Shown here: one piece after another, positions 51,481 through 61,749 of the stretch
How the letters are laid out: the number at the start of each line of letters is the position of its first letter
Numbering within the stretch: position 1 is the stretch's first letter
NCBI GenBank assembly: GCA_001247695.2
Contig: LGRX02009880.1
Coordinates: 44,068-108,067, forward strand
Reading direction: 5' to 3'
Origin: Cymbomonas tetramitiformis
Lineage: Eukaryota; Chlorophyta; Pyramimonadophyceae; Pyramimonadales; Pyramimonadaceae
DNA: 64,000 nt
Made by a program: the position numbers and the translations under genes
Notes under the pieces: model-generated
Databases searched by the model: none
Told to the model about the DNA's origin: nothing
Seen by the model: the letters and a program-made list of their open reading frames with translations, nothing else

Positions 51481-54400
51481 GAAGCACAACTAATGCTGCG
51501 AGCTCCCACCGACTACTTCGCTGATTTTTCCGAATCTGGAAAGCACCGGCAGGAAACGATCACCCCGGGAACCACCCCGGTATTGCGTCGTAGTGCTCGG
51601 CTGCGACAACCCATTGCCACGACGACTCCTTCCGTCACGCCGAAAACCTCGACACGGCCTGCTACGGATTCCCGAAGGCCTAAGCAGCCAGCTCGGCCGT
51701 CTAGTCGAACCGCCAAGCCCCCAGCCGATCGGCAAGACTGGAAGGTGCGCAAGGAGGTCTTTGAGCGCCTCCAACGACAGTTCGGCAGCTTCGACGTCGA
51801 CGCGTGTTGTGACCTGGGTGGACGGAACCGCCAAGTGGACGCCTACTGGACTGATTGTCTGCAACAACAGTGGCGGGGAAAGCACGTCTGGTGCAACCCC
51901 CCATACTCCAGCAGTCATATCTCCATCGAGGCGGTGTTGCGTAAGTATGTGGACGAATGGCGGCAAGACCCCGCACATACCTCGGCAGTGTTCCTTCTAC
52001 CGGACATCCAGGCCCGCATGCCTCAATGGAGGCGGCTCTTCAGAATGGCTGGTATGAGGCTGGTGGAAGTGATACCTACCCATGACGAACGAGGAGTACC
52101 CACACAGCTGTTCGAGACTCCTGACGGTGTACTTCACGACCTTCCGTGGCCCGTGCTAGTGGTACATGCTCCCCCTACCCGACAGCTGTTGCCGAGAGTA
52201 CGGCATCCCCGAGTGGCGCCTCCTATAGTGCGACAGGGTAAGGCTGCTGAGACCCGCGATGCTACGAGCCTCCCCACGGACGTTACATTCCTGGAGTCCC
52301 TGCACGATGAGTATGCACGTGCCGGCCCTCTTCGGCAGCTGCGGGATGAGATCCTTGCGGCCCCGCACCATGCCACGAGGGATTTCCGTATCGTTGGGGA
52401 CGTGCTATGGCGTGTAGCCGCAGGACGGTACCAGTTGGTTCTCGGCGAGGACTCCCCTTTGCGAGAAGTAGTCTTCAAGGATGCCCACGACTCCACCGCT
52501 GCAGGCCACACTGGCCGGGAGAAGACACTGGAGAGAGTTCTCCGCAGGTTCTGGTGGAAGAATGCCTCCGAGGATGTGGCGGGATGGGTGGCCTCATGCC
52601 CTACATGTCAGGCGGTTCGTCCCCGGGCATCCTACCCCGATGGATTATTGAATCCGCACGCTATTCCCCAACGCAATTGGCAGGATGTGAGCGTGGACTT
52701 CGTTACAGGGCTGCCGCTCACCGCCCAAGGAAACGACGCCTTTGTCACCTTCACGTGCAAGCTGAGCAAAATGGTGCACCTTATGCCCATGAACTTTGGG
52801 GACAGCTCTGCGCAAACGGTGGCCCGCATCTACTTCGACGTTGTCTGGAGGCAGCATGGAGCCCCCATGAAGATTGTATGCGACCGTGACCCCAGGTTCC
52901 AGGACTCGTTCTGGCGTGAGCTAATGAGGCTTATGGGGGTACGGGTGGCTTCTACCACTCCGTACAACCCTCGTTCAGACGGACAGGCGGAGCACACCAA
53001 CCGGGTGGTGGAGGACATGTTGCGCTCGTTCGTGGGTGCCAATCCTGATGACTGGGACCTCTACATGACGAACGTGGAGTTCGCTATCAACGACTCGCGC
53101 AGTGATGTCACCGGGTTCACGCCCTTTGAGCTATGCTACGGGGTGTCCCCGATGTCTCAATTAGACCTTTTCCTGGAAGCTGCAACTCTCCCTGGCTCTG
53201 CGCGACGGAAAGGGGGGGTGGGTACCGCCCATGAGATGGCTGCGAAGTTTTCGTCGCAGTTGCGGGACGCGCGTGGCCGCCTTGAGTTGGCTCAGCAGCG
53301 CCAGCGGGAGCAGTTCGACCGGCGCCACAAGCAGCATAAGTACGCAGTGGGAGATCTGGTGTGGATCGAAGCTCGTCATCTGACGGAAAAGGTGATGGAC
53401 CGTGCGCTGTGCCGAAAGCTCGGTAAGCGCTGGCATGGACCTGTAACCGTGGTGGAGTGCTTCTACAGCGATTTGCAGGCGGAGCTGGCAGAGGCGGACC
53501 GCGGGGCACCGGTGGCATATCGGTTGGCCCTACCGCCGCACTGGCGCATTCACGACGTGTTTGCGCAGCACCGCCTGAAGCCGTACATCTCCGGCAAGGA
53601 TGAGTTTGCATCTCGAGCACAACTGCCCGTACCTGACCCGGTAATGGTAGATGGGCAAGCGGAAGCTCACGTGGACAAAATCCTGGCGTATCGTGTACGC
53701 ATGGTCAAGGGTAAATCTGTGGAGGAATGGAAGGTACGCTGGACGGGCTACTCGGCAGCTCACGACCAGTGGCGCTCCAGAGACAAGATGGACAGAGGCG
53801 GGGAAAATCAGCAGCTCAAGGAGTTCGAGGCACGACGATTAGGCATGCAGGCGGACATGCTGAAGTCTACTGAGCATGACCGACGGCAACGTCAACAGCG
53901 ACAGCCCGCCCACCTTGGCGTCACCTTATCCCAGCTAATGGAACACCCATGTGACGTTCCGGAAGTGGATTCTCCACCGGAAGACTTCTGTCTGCCGTGG
54001 GAGCGGGTGGAAACCTTGGGGAATGGAGAGCTAGTGGTGATCACCGACCTTGAAGAGCGGAAGACCCGGCCAGTGAGAATCTTGGTGTTGTTCAGCGGAA
54101 CTGGATCGGTGGAAAGGGAGTTTGCCAAGTGCTTCCCGTCTGCCTCGGTGGTTACGCTCGACAACGACCCACGCTGGCAACCCAACCATCTCGCATCAAT
54201 GGAGGACTGGGACCCCACTCAGTATCCACCGGGATTCTTTGATGTCATCTGGGCCAGCCCTCCATGCACCCAGTACAGTCAGGCGCGCACTACGGGAGGT
54301 CCTCCTGATCTGGAAGGGGCAGACAAGAGTGTGAAATGCACCCTGGATGCTATCGAGTACTTGAAGCCCAAGCACTGGTTTCTTGAAAACCCTGAGGGAA

Positions 54401-54753
54401 GATACCCGAATGCACTGCGGTTGCGGTCAGTGGTTCGTAAACTGCCACAGCCTCTTTTTGCACCTACTGTAAGTATGGAGAGCGATATCGTAAGCCGACA
54501 TGTATCTGGACTAGCTCACCTCCACCAACGCCATTGCTGGAGTGTACCTCGCGGACACCTTGCGCATGTAAATGGGCCACCGGAGGGCACCCTGAGACTG
54601 CTCAGCTTGGACCATCGTCTTCACAGCAACCAGGGGCGCGAGATGCTCACGCCGTGTACCCCGTACCAACTCCGTTACTGCGTCATCTCTTCCACCATCT
54701 TCAATTCGGGGAGCCTGATACCTGAAGACACCGGGAGCGGCATCGGGAGATAG
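51448..54753 (+). CDS. Dam-like MTase, Ty3 integrase, chromodomain and C5-MTase fusion
   Basis: One uninterrupted frame (1,101 codons counted from 51448; non-repeat protein starts at about 51490). Residues about 98-245: phage-type Dam adenine methyltransferase (FDVDACCDLGGRN, then VWCNPPYSS with NPPY at 150-153). About 275-640: Ty3-type integrase, with an HHCC finger (first His 347, then CPTCQ) and a catalytic core with VDFVTG Asp417, CDRDPRF Asp479 and GQAEHTN Glu515, exactly D-D-35-E, followed by FELCYGVSP and a GPVTV SH3-like strand. About 738-785: chromodomain (VDKILAYRV, EWKVRWTGYSAAHDQW). About 877 onward: C5-cytosine methyltransferase with motif I LVLFSGTGS, motif IV SPPCTQYS (Cys940) and motif VI ENP (980). 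A frameshift near 54472 then removes its end. The true C-terminal continuation (YRKPTCIWT and so on, to 54725) lies in another frame. No gag, protease, RT or RNase H is adjacent. Confidence 0.9.
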   Translation: MPEHATCNMQPEAQLMLRAPTDYFADFSESGKHRQETITPGTTPVLRRSARLRQPIATTTPSVTPKTSTRPATDSRRPKQPARPSSRTAKPPADRQDWKVRKEVFERLQRQFGSFDVDACCDLGGRNRQVDAYWTDCLQQQWRGKHVWCNPPYSSSHISIEAVLRKYVDEWRQDPAHTSAVFLLPDIQARMPQWRRLFRMAGMRLVEVIPTHDERGVPTQLFETPDGVLHDLPWPVLVVHAPPTRQLLPRVRHPRVAPPIVRQGKAAETRDATSLPTDVTFLESLHDEYARAGPLRQLRDEILAAPHHATRDFRIVGDVLWRVAAGRYQLVLGEDSPLREVVFKDAHDSTAAGHTGREKTLERVLRRFWWKNASEDVAGWVASCPTCQAVRPRASYPDGLLNPHAIPQRNWQDVSVDFVTGLPLTAQGNDAFVTFTCKLSKMVHLMPMNFGDSSAQTVARIYFDVVWRQHGAPMKIVCDRDPRFQDSFWRELMRLMGVRVASTTPYNPRSDGQAEHTNRVVEDMLRSFVGANPDDWDLYMTNVEFAINDSRSDVTGFTPFELCYGVSPMSQLDLFLEAATLPGSARRKGGVGTAHEMAAKFSSQLRDARGRLELAQQRQREQFDRRHKQHKYAVGDLVWIEARHLTEKVMDRALCRKLGKRWHGPVTVVECFYSDLQAELAEADRGAPVAYRLALPPHWRIHDVFAQHRLKPYISGKDEFASRAQLPVPDPVMVDGQAEAHVDKILAYRVRMVKGKSVEEWKVRWTGYSAAHDQWRSRDKMDRGGENQQLKEFEARRLGMQADMLKSTEHDRRQRQQRQPAHLGVTLSQLMEHPCDVPEVDSPPEDFCLPWERVETLGNGELVVITDLEERKTRPVRILVLFSGTGSVEREFAKCFPSASVVTLDNDPRWQPNHLASMEDWDPTQYPPGFFDVIWASPPCTQYSQARTTGGPPDLEGADKSVKCTLDAIEYLKPKHWFLENPEGRYPNALRLRSVVRKLPQPLFAPTVSMESDIVSRHVSGLAHLHQRHCWSVPRGHLAHVNGPPEGTLRLLSLDHRLHSNQGREMLTPCTPYQLRYCVISSTIFNSGSLIPEDTGSGIGR
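54470..54728 (+). pseudogene. C-terminal end of the C5-methyltransferase, out of frame
   Basis: One base off the main frame, 54473-54725 reads KYGERYRKPTCIWT, then GHPETAQLGPSS and AVYPVPTPLLRHLF. This matches the usual end of C5 methyltransferases (RKPT-x-W, and the R-x-A-x-P-L helix). The main frame instead runs through low-quality sequence to a stop at 54751. The break coincides with ACT|GTAAGTAT, which also resembles a splice donor. Confidence 0.75.
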
Positions 54754-54779
54754 GCCGCTCTTGAGGGGGGAGGAGTTGT

Positions 54780-55735
54780 ACCGGGAGGTACGAGCAGCGG
54801 GGTTGCATGCTACAGAGATCTGGTTGCATGCTGCCGACGAGTGGTTGCATGATACAGATGCCTGGTTGCATGCTGCGTATGCCTGGTTGCATGCCACAGA
54901 TGCCTGGTTGCATGCTACAGATGCCCGGTTGCATGCCACGGAGGCCAGGTTGCATGCTACAGATGTCAGGTTGCATGCTACAGAGGCCAGGTTGCATGCC
55001 ACGGAGGCCAGGTTGCATGCTACAGATGTCGGGTTGCATGCTACAGAGGCCCGGTTGCATGTCACGGAGGCCAGGTTGCATGCTACAGATGTCAGGTTGC
55101 ATGCTACAGAGGCCAGGTTGCATGCCACGGAGGCCAGGTTGCATGCTACAGATGTCGGGTTGCATGCTACAGAGGCCCGGTTGCATGTCACGGAGGCCAG
55201 GTTGCATGCTACAGATGTCAGGTTGCATGCTACAGAGGCCAGGTTGCATGCCACAGAGGCCAGGTTGCATGCGACAGATGTCGGGTTGCATGCCACAGAG
55301 GCCAGGTTGCATGCGACAGAGGCCAGGTTGCATGCGACAGATGTCGGGTTGCATGCCACAGAGGCCGGGTTGCATGCGACAGAGGCCAGGTTGCATGCGA
55401 CAGATGTCGGGTTGCATGCCACACAGGCCAGGTTGCATGCGACAGAGGCCAGGTTGCATGCGACAGATGTCGGGTTGCATGCCACAGGGGCCAGGTTGCA
55501 TGCGACAGAGGCCAGGTTGCATGCTACAAATGTCAGGTTGCATGCTACATACGCCAGGCTGCATGCCACGGATGGAGGCCAGGTTGCATGCTACAGATGT
55601 CTGGTTGCATGCCACAGAGGCCAGGTTGCATGCGACAGAGACCAGGTTGCATGCCACAGAGGCCAGGTTGCATGCTGGTGACGGGTGGTTGCATGCTGCA
55701 AGGGCCTTGTTGCATGCCGGTCACAGCTGTATGAA
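54780..55735. repeat. 21-bp minisatellite with GGTTGCATGC core (right array)
   Basis: About 43 units of 21 bp, GGTTGCATGCTACAGAGGCC-like, with alternating variants ACAGATGTC/ACGGAGGCC that form higher-order repeats of about 63-126 bp. GGTTGCATGC is the reverse complement of the GCATGCAACC core in the left array, so the two arrays have the same period and opposite orientation around the methyltransferase-integrase gene. All open frames here are repeat products. Confidence 0.95.
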
Positions 55736-55739
55736 GAAA

Positions 55740-58500
55740 TAATTGATGGCAAGGCAGATTTCAGGAGAAGATCTGCAATGACAATAATTATATTGAGGAT
55801 CTGGTGGATTCCAGAAAGATCTGCAATGGCAATATCGTGATCTGCCTGATGATTGGTGGAGGAGTACCAGAATCAGGCATATATGTGCACATGATTGGTC
55901 GATGGCAGATGTCAATACAGGAATCCTGCTAGTGATTGTTAAAGAGCAACATGTTGAAAGGGAAGCTTGGAAAAGTGGACCTCAGTTAGTGTTGATCAAG
56001 AGAATGAATTAAGGACAAGTTTTACATGTTAGTATTAGGCTGTATGCCAAGACTGAACATAAGGATATAGATGTATTAGGTTTGAGACCAGACATTATAT
56101 CGGAAAAGTGATTGTAATTCTAGGCTAGAGGCCAGAGTTTGTCATGCAATAAAACAGTGGAATATAAGACTGTGAAGTTAATATTACACACCAAAAACAG
56201 CAGAAAATATAAAAAGAAAGAAAGAAAGAAAAATAAGGAAGAAAATAAAGAAAAGAAATATGTTTAAGTTATCAGGAGTGTGCCTGGTACACACGACATA
56301 GTATAGGACGTTATAAAAATACTGGGTAATCCAAGTCACTAACATCGTTACTTTATTACATAAACTAACCATCGTTATTTCAAAACAGGACAATCAACGA
56401 AGTGAGCAAAAGAACAGCGCGGGTTTGATTTCGACTTCATTGGCGCCTCGCGGGGTGTTGGCCGGCGTGGTCATTCGCGTTGTTTTGTGTGGCACCTTAC
56501 TTTTACGGCAACGCAAATTTTTCTGTCACACGTCGGCTACCTGCGTAGTAAGGATCGTATTTCGCCCGAAATAAAAGCACACCTTTTCGCTCACCAGTCG
56601 TGTACGATTACTCCAACCGAAGGATGTGCTCACACCGACCTCGTTTTGCTTGCGCATGGGTTTATCGGCTTTACTCGGTCAAGCGTTGTGGTGTATATGG
56701 TATAGGTCGAATTGTGGTGCGTGGGAAGAAATTCCTGGGCTTTTGAAAACTTTGCGCAGCGCTTCCGCGGCGAGAGTTCTGATGTGGCAAAGCGAATGAG
56801 TGTTCTAAGCTACACCCGAATGCCAAGGCGGCAGTGGCTGCTGAAATGCGAAAGTAGTGCTTTGCTAGGCTGACGTGATGAGGGAATGATCGACAATACC
56901 GTAAAGGAAGATGCAGCCGGAAAAAAATTAATCACGCGAAAGAAAGTAGGAAACAGACGAGTGATCAAGGTATGTTCGCGAGTTCTCAGTGGTACGGCTG
57001 AGTTGACGGGGTGGTCCGAAACACAGTGATAGAGAGGGTCGATGCTGGTTAAGCCTTTTGGAAGTGGGAGAGTGGTAAACGGCCCGTAACCTAATGGGGT
57101 ACGATATATCAATATATATATATATATATCGGAGGGGAAAATATTAAGCATATACGGGTCTGTGAGTGAATACGGAAGGTACGAGGCAAGGATATTGATA
57201 ATCTCTTACTTTGAGACTCGAGGTTTCAGGCCAAATACAGGGGAGTGCGTGTGTATCACTGTGATAAGCATCGAGAAATATCATATATCGCAAATAGCTG
57301 GCAAGTCATTGTGCAAGGTACTAGTACTTAATATCAGATATATCCCGCGATCGTCGTCGCTATTTTAAGGGCTCGTCGCTTCTGTCTGAATAGCAAGGGT
57401 GGTCGGAAGAGAGTTTCACTTAGCCCGCCGCACTTCATCGCGCATCGTCTGAGACCGACATTCAGGGCGACACGTAGCCCCGCTCGCTAATTTCTTATAT
57501 CCGCGAAGAGGATTGTTCGATCGAAAAAGAAACGTCAAGAGATCAGCGGCGTGGGTTCGATTTCCCGTGGTGAAAAATCCTCTAAATTAATATATCAATT
57601 ATTGAATATCCGTGCCCCTTCCCACAAGGAACAAGGTCATAATCAATTCGAAGGTCATCAATTCCTGCCAACAACAAACTAAAATGACAAACTGGCAACG
57701 CAATGAACGACCCGTCAGATTCGCTCACTGCACTGCACACCACCACACCCTGGCAGACTTGCTGTGACTGCAATAATGGATGACTCAACGATACGTATCT
57801 TATGTAAATTCTGCCCTGTAACTTGTAAATGTGCGAAGACGACCCTAGGCAAGATGGCCAAGATGAGCCCGGCTATCTAACGGAAACCGCATGTCACGCT
57901 GTGCAAACTGTCGAACGCATTTGCATCATACAATTTCAAACAGGATTCTTCATATATTAATGCAGCTTCGAAGTTGTGGCTGTCGTTTCAAAGATGACCA
58001 CCAACTTTGGGGTTGAGTTTGAATGCGTGCACAATAGGTACACAACTATAGCCAAGCATTTTATGTGTGCCTCAGGCACTCGAGCTTTGCGTGTTGCTCA
58101 GAATACCGCAGCTGCCATGCTGGGTTGGTTCCCATCTTGCCAAACACTCAAAGCCGCCATGCGTAGACATCTGAGCCCAATGGATGTGGCATTACCATTA
58201 TAACAGTCGAATGCAACACTCCCATTGTAATACTCAAAACATAGGCTCGTCTCCAAAATTGTAAACAGCGTGCTGCAGGCCCACAGAATCACGCATCGAT
58301 TTGTATGCCAGTGTCCAGAAAATTGGGCCTCTGATAATGCACTGCCCGACTGTAGTGTGGGACGAGAAGGCGAAACGACTTGGACAATCCGTAATACAAT
58401 TTTCGCATCTAGTAACTATTATGTCTGTGGCATGAAAGTTCATACCATGTTCAGATTGATTGCCTTATATGTCTGATGGACTGCCGCAGACGTATCCCAC
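55740..58500. other. Long gene-free stretch
   Basis: Only short frames without recognisable protein. AAGATCTGCAATGRCAATAT occurs twice (about 55769 and 55816). A purine-rich AAAG/AAAT tract lies at about 56200-56262 and an AT dinucleotide repeat at 57111-57130. GTGGGTTCGATTTCCC at about 57548 resembles a tRNA B box without the rest of a tRNA. TGCAGGCCCACAGAATC to about 58480 looks like 3' flank of the minus-strand gene. Confidence 0.6.
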
Positions 58501-58505
58501 TTACT

Positions 58506-60419
58506 TTAGCCAATAGAACATGAAAGGCAGGAAGCAGGGCAGATAGGCAATGGATCCTCACATTCTGGCTGTGTTGCGCATGCTGAGGACTGTAAAGTCC
58601 CTGCCGACGACTTCATGAAGGCAGAGAGCTCCAGCATATCTTGATAGACTTCTTCTGCTACTCCATATTCGAAGCATCTTTGCCAAAACCTCATATTGTT
58701 AGCAATAAAAAGCGAAACAATTTGATCGATTGATATTGCACCCAGGTGGGCATGGACGACAGCATGTCTCAAGCAGTATCTGGAGGGCTGAGCAGACGTC
58801 TGCCACTCCACCATCAACGCGTTAAAGAGGATCTGGTGGCCTTTCAGAACATCCACATGAAAGGCCGCTGCATCCGTCTCGCTCGTGAAGAATTCGAGAA
58901 CAGACTTATGCACCACAGCCACTTTGAAGGATTCCGAAATGTGAAACAGAAATCCGGCAAGCCGCACCGTGGCGGCGGCGTCTGGAAACCCAATGGCTAT
59001 GAGCTGAGAGACCGCCAGCGGCTCCCGTGATGCGGCAAGCACCGGCAGCAACTCCACCAACCGTGTGAGGCTACCCCATTTTTTTTCGCACTCAGCCATG
59101 TACAGACTATATAATTGGTTGAGTGAACGATTTTCTAAATCTTCCATCTGGGCGTAGGCTGCATAATTGGGGCTCACATTGATTGCTCGCAGCTCGTGCA
59201 ATATCCGCCTGCGCATCATATTGCTGTCGCCATCTGTTTGTGCCCCCAAGGCAGTGACGTCCTCCGCTCCGGTGGCTGCATCAATTAGCGGTTGCTCGGG
59301 CGTATATGACTGCCTGGTGCTTAACGTTGCTTTGCCAGGGAGATGAGGATGACACGCCAATGCGCTGCTACCACTTGGTGTGAAAAATTGGGCCACTGTA
59401 ACGCGCGTGACGGCCGAAGGTTCATAGCCCGCAATCATGCGCTCGATGTACTCCAACGGCGAACGGTCTCCAGAGAGGCTTCGGCTGGTGAAAGCAATCG
59501 AAACGTTTGGCGGCAGTTGGCGAAGCTGCAAGCAGAGCAATCGCAACACCTGGTTGTGTCGGCAACGCTGCATCCATGCTGCTGTATCCTCCAAGAAGGC
59601 CTCCAGGCCTTCATCGACAGCGTCCAGAAAGATGACGATGCGCTCCGCGCATGACACGTGCGCCATGATAGGTTCACGGAGCAGCAGCTCAAAAAGATCA
59701 CCGACGCTGCGGATCTGGTTGATCTGGTCCACCCGAAGGGTTGAATAATAAGGTCCGAGCTGATGGGGGAATGCGAGGAAGAGCTGGTGAGCCAGGGTCC
59801 GGATGATTAGGAGCGCCTCGCGCCTCCGGACATCATCGTGCCTGACGGCAAAGAATAGGAGGGCAAAGGTCGCCGGGCAGCCCTCGGGTACCGACGCTGG
59901 CTGATGACCGCGCTGGCTCCTCCGCACAATCTCACCGAACACACTTGACTTGCCCCCGCCAGGTGGCCCCGATATCCACAGCACCCGGCCTGGCCTCCAA
60001 GTTTGCATGAGCCAATCATCGAACAACCCCAGATTCAGATCGAAATCACGGCGTTCATTGAGGAAGAAGCTGTCAGATGCCTCCATGAACAGTGGCCGTA
60101 GGATGAATAGCACCTTGACTCGGTGATTCAGCGCTGGGATCCCAATGGTCTCTCGAACGCTGCTCAAGATCATATCCTTGTCCTCAGGTGCCCAGGCATA
60201 GCAGTGCTCAATCGCCAGATCACCCACGACACGCGACCACACCTTCGGGTCCAAGTTGCCTTCCTCAAGGTGGAGGAACGCCTCACCTCGAAGGTGTAGC
60301 GTGCTCCAGATCTCGAAAATGCACCACGCGCGTCCGATCGGTAGCATGTCGATCCCATTCATGTGCACGTGGTCCATCACCAGAAGCGTACCTTGGTGCG
60401 TACATCTCAGCACCTGCAG
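58506..60419 (-). CDS. NACHT-type STAND NTPase, main exon
   Basis: Minus-strand frame of about 635 codons after a CTGCAG acceptor at about 60420. It begins HQGTLLVMDHVHM and GRAWCIFEIW, which is the second half of a domain whose first half (SHMW) is at 61.4-61.74 kb, so the two belong to one gene. Then a NACHT ATPase: Walker A GPPGGGKSS (about 59960-59934), Walker B RIVIFLDAVDEGL (about 59640), and a sensor-like SIAFTSRSLSGD. A helical region follows with LVELLPVLAASREPL and FHISESFKVAVVHKSVLEFF, the winged-helix-like tail usual in NACHT/WD40 or ankyrin proteins. It ends at 58506 with no WD40 or TPR repeats. STAND proteins act as switchable signalling scaffolds, often in immunity or cell death. 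The ligand is unknown. Confidence 0.75.
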   Translation of the reverse strand: MQVLRCTHQGTLLVMDHVHMNGIDMLPIGRAWCIFEIWSTLHLRGEAFLHLEEGNLDPKVWSRVVGDLAIEHCYAWAPEDKDMILSSVRETIGIPALNHRVKVLFILRPLFMEASDSFFLNERRDFDLNLGLFDDWLMQTWRPGRVLWISGPPGGGKSSVFGEIVRRSQRGHQPASVPEGCPATFALLFFAVRHDDVRRREALLIIRTLAHQLFLAFPHQLGPYYSTLRVDQINQIRSVGDLFELLLREPIMAHVSCAERIVIFLDAVDEGLEAFLEDTAAWMQRCRHNQVLRLLCLQLRQLPPNVSIAFTSRSLSGDRSPLEYIERMIAGYEPSAVTRVTVAQFFTPSGSSALACHPHLPGKATLSTRQSYTPEQPLIDAATGAEDVTALGAQTDGDSNMMRRRILHELRAINVSPNYAAYAQMEDLENRSLNQLYSLYMAECEKKWGSLTRLVELLPVLAASREPLAVSQLIAIGFPDAAATVRLAGFLFHISESFKVAVVHKSVLEFFTSETDAAAFHVDVLKGHQILFNALMVEWQTSAQPSRYCLRHAVVHAHLGAISIDQIVSLFIANNMRFWQRCFEYGVAEEVYQDMLELSAFMKSSAGTLQSSACATQPECEDPLPICPASCLSCSIG

Positions 60420-61376
60420 TTGTTCACAGAATCCGCCATGACCACAGCACCGACGGATTGGACTCCCAATGCAGCTATCGATTCAATATGTCAACAGCGC
60501 ACAGAGCAGCGATCGATAATATACGATTGTTATTAGCGCACAGCGCAGCGATCGATATTATAAATGTCATTAGCGCCCAGCACAGCGATCGACAGTACAT
60601 GTCGACAGAAACATATTCTTTAAGGATATGGGCAAACGCTCCCTGATAACACGCCCCGAGTCCGTTACCTCCTGCAGTAGCTTCAAATCTGCGCCCATCG
60701 CTCCCTCCATTCCACCATGTTGATTGATAGCGAAAATATCATTCCTGCAAATAGCCCACCAGTCATGTCATTCCTGCAAATAGCCCACCCATAATGCCAC
60801 CCGTGACATTGACACCGAACAGAGGTGGCTCCCGTTTCACGCGGATATGCTGCGACACATTCCCATCCATCGTGCCACACTCTCACTTGCAGCCTTTGAT
60901 CTTCCATAAGTCGACACACATATCTAGAACACCCGTTTCAATGCTGATTTCACATAAAGTCAACGGGAGCTGTAAACGAGCACTCGCCATGCTGCTCCTC
61001 CAGAGGCAAATCCTCTCGGAAAGCAGCACATTGAGGCTTCCATGGCAGAAGCAACAAGCTCACTGTATCACCGGACAATTCGACATCCAAATATGGAACG
61101 CTACTGCAAATCCTGGGGACAGACAGTCATTTTAGAACCGCCCACATCCGGAGTTCTGCGCTTCTCTATGTCGAACCAGTCAGAATGACCAGTCAGAATA
61201 GAGCTTATCCTCGGAAACCCTAACATCCAAATAGCAAGAACGTGCAACGCGTATGACCTTAGACGCCTTTCAGTGGTCACACCACCCCAAAGTACAGTCT
61301 TTTGGAACCGGCTGCGTGCTTGGACAATGCGAGAACTACGGGTAAAAGGACTGGGGCTGAGTGTCCGAGGTATATA
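60420..61376 (-). other. Intron region(s) of the NACHT gene
   Basis: Between the donor after YVW (61377) and the exon at 60419. One further exon probably lies here, since the domain normally continues W-x-D-x-F before the LLVLD strand. A candidate begins after a CCCCAG acceptor near 61115 and ends before about 60960, but its phase could not be confirmed. TATYGATCGATCGCTGCGCTG-like repeats occur at 60475-60595, and GCAAATAGCCCACC occurs twice near 60750-60790. Confidence 0.45.
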
Positions 61377-61739
61377 CCACACATAGGTTGTATCTGGATC
61401 AGCATCTTTCAGGGCATCTCGCACTCGGCCCACCAGCTTTGAGAACTGCCCGGCCCACATGTGGCTCAAGAAGAAGGTGGGACGGCCCACGTCACCGCGC
61501 ATCTGCGGCAGTGCGATGTAGCGGCACGCTGCTTCTCGGGTCGCTGGAATCACCACCATCTCGACAACCTCCTTGGTGCTCAGCTGGCGCCCTGGGTAGC
61601 GGCCTCTAAGCCACTTCTCGAAGCCAATTAAGAATGAGACGCTGACGCCCGAATGCAGCACAAACTGCTGCTCTGCCACGCTTAGGTGCTGAAGGGTTGC
61701 TAGGTCATCGAGCGCCTGTGGCAGTCCAACGCAAGACAA
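61377..61739 (-). CDS. First exon of the NACHT gene (SH-W signalling module)
   Basis: Starts MSCVGLPQALDDLATLQHL at 61739 (minus). It contains a helical lead (EVVEMVVIPATREAACRYI) and then RPTFFLSHMWAGQFSKLV and RDALKDADPDTTYVW, ending at a TG|GTATAT donor. A Ser-His-x-Trp strand followed by YVW, and by LLVMDH with RAWCIFE in a later exon, is a recurring N-terminal module of algal, oomycete and fungal NACHT/TPR/ankyrin proteins. Its fold is TIR-like by appearance, and I do not know a Pfam name for it. The first Met lies only 11 bases past the stop of the WD40 gene, so this start may be internal to a longer transcript. Confidence 0.6.
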
Positions 61740-61749
61740 GCCTCCACTT

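Noticed and set aside
54511..55742. Open frames of over 300 codons on both strands in the right 21-bp array
   Set aside because: Repeat products only (HATEARL or NLASVAC units). All frames are open because the unit contains no stop codon in any phase.
57535..57575. tRNA gene at the GTGGGTTCGATTTCCC motif
   Set aside because: A B-box-like sequence is present, but no A box, acceptor stem or anticodon arm can be drawn around it.
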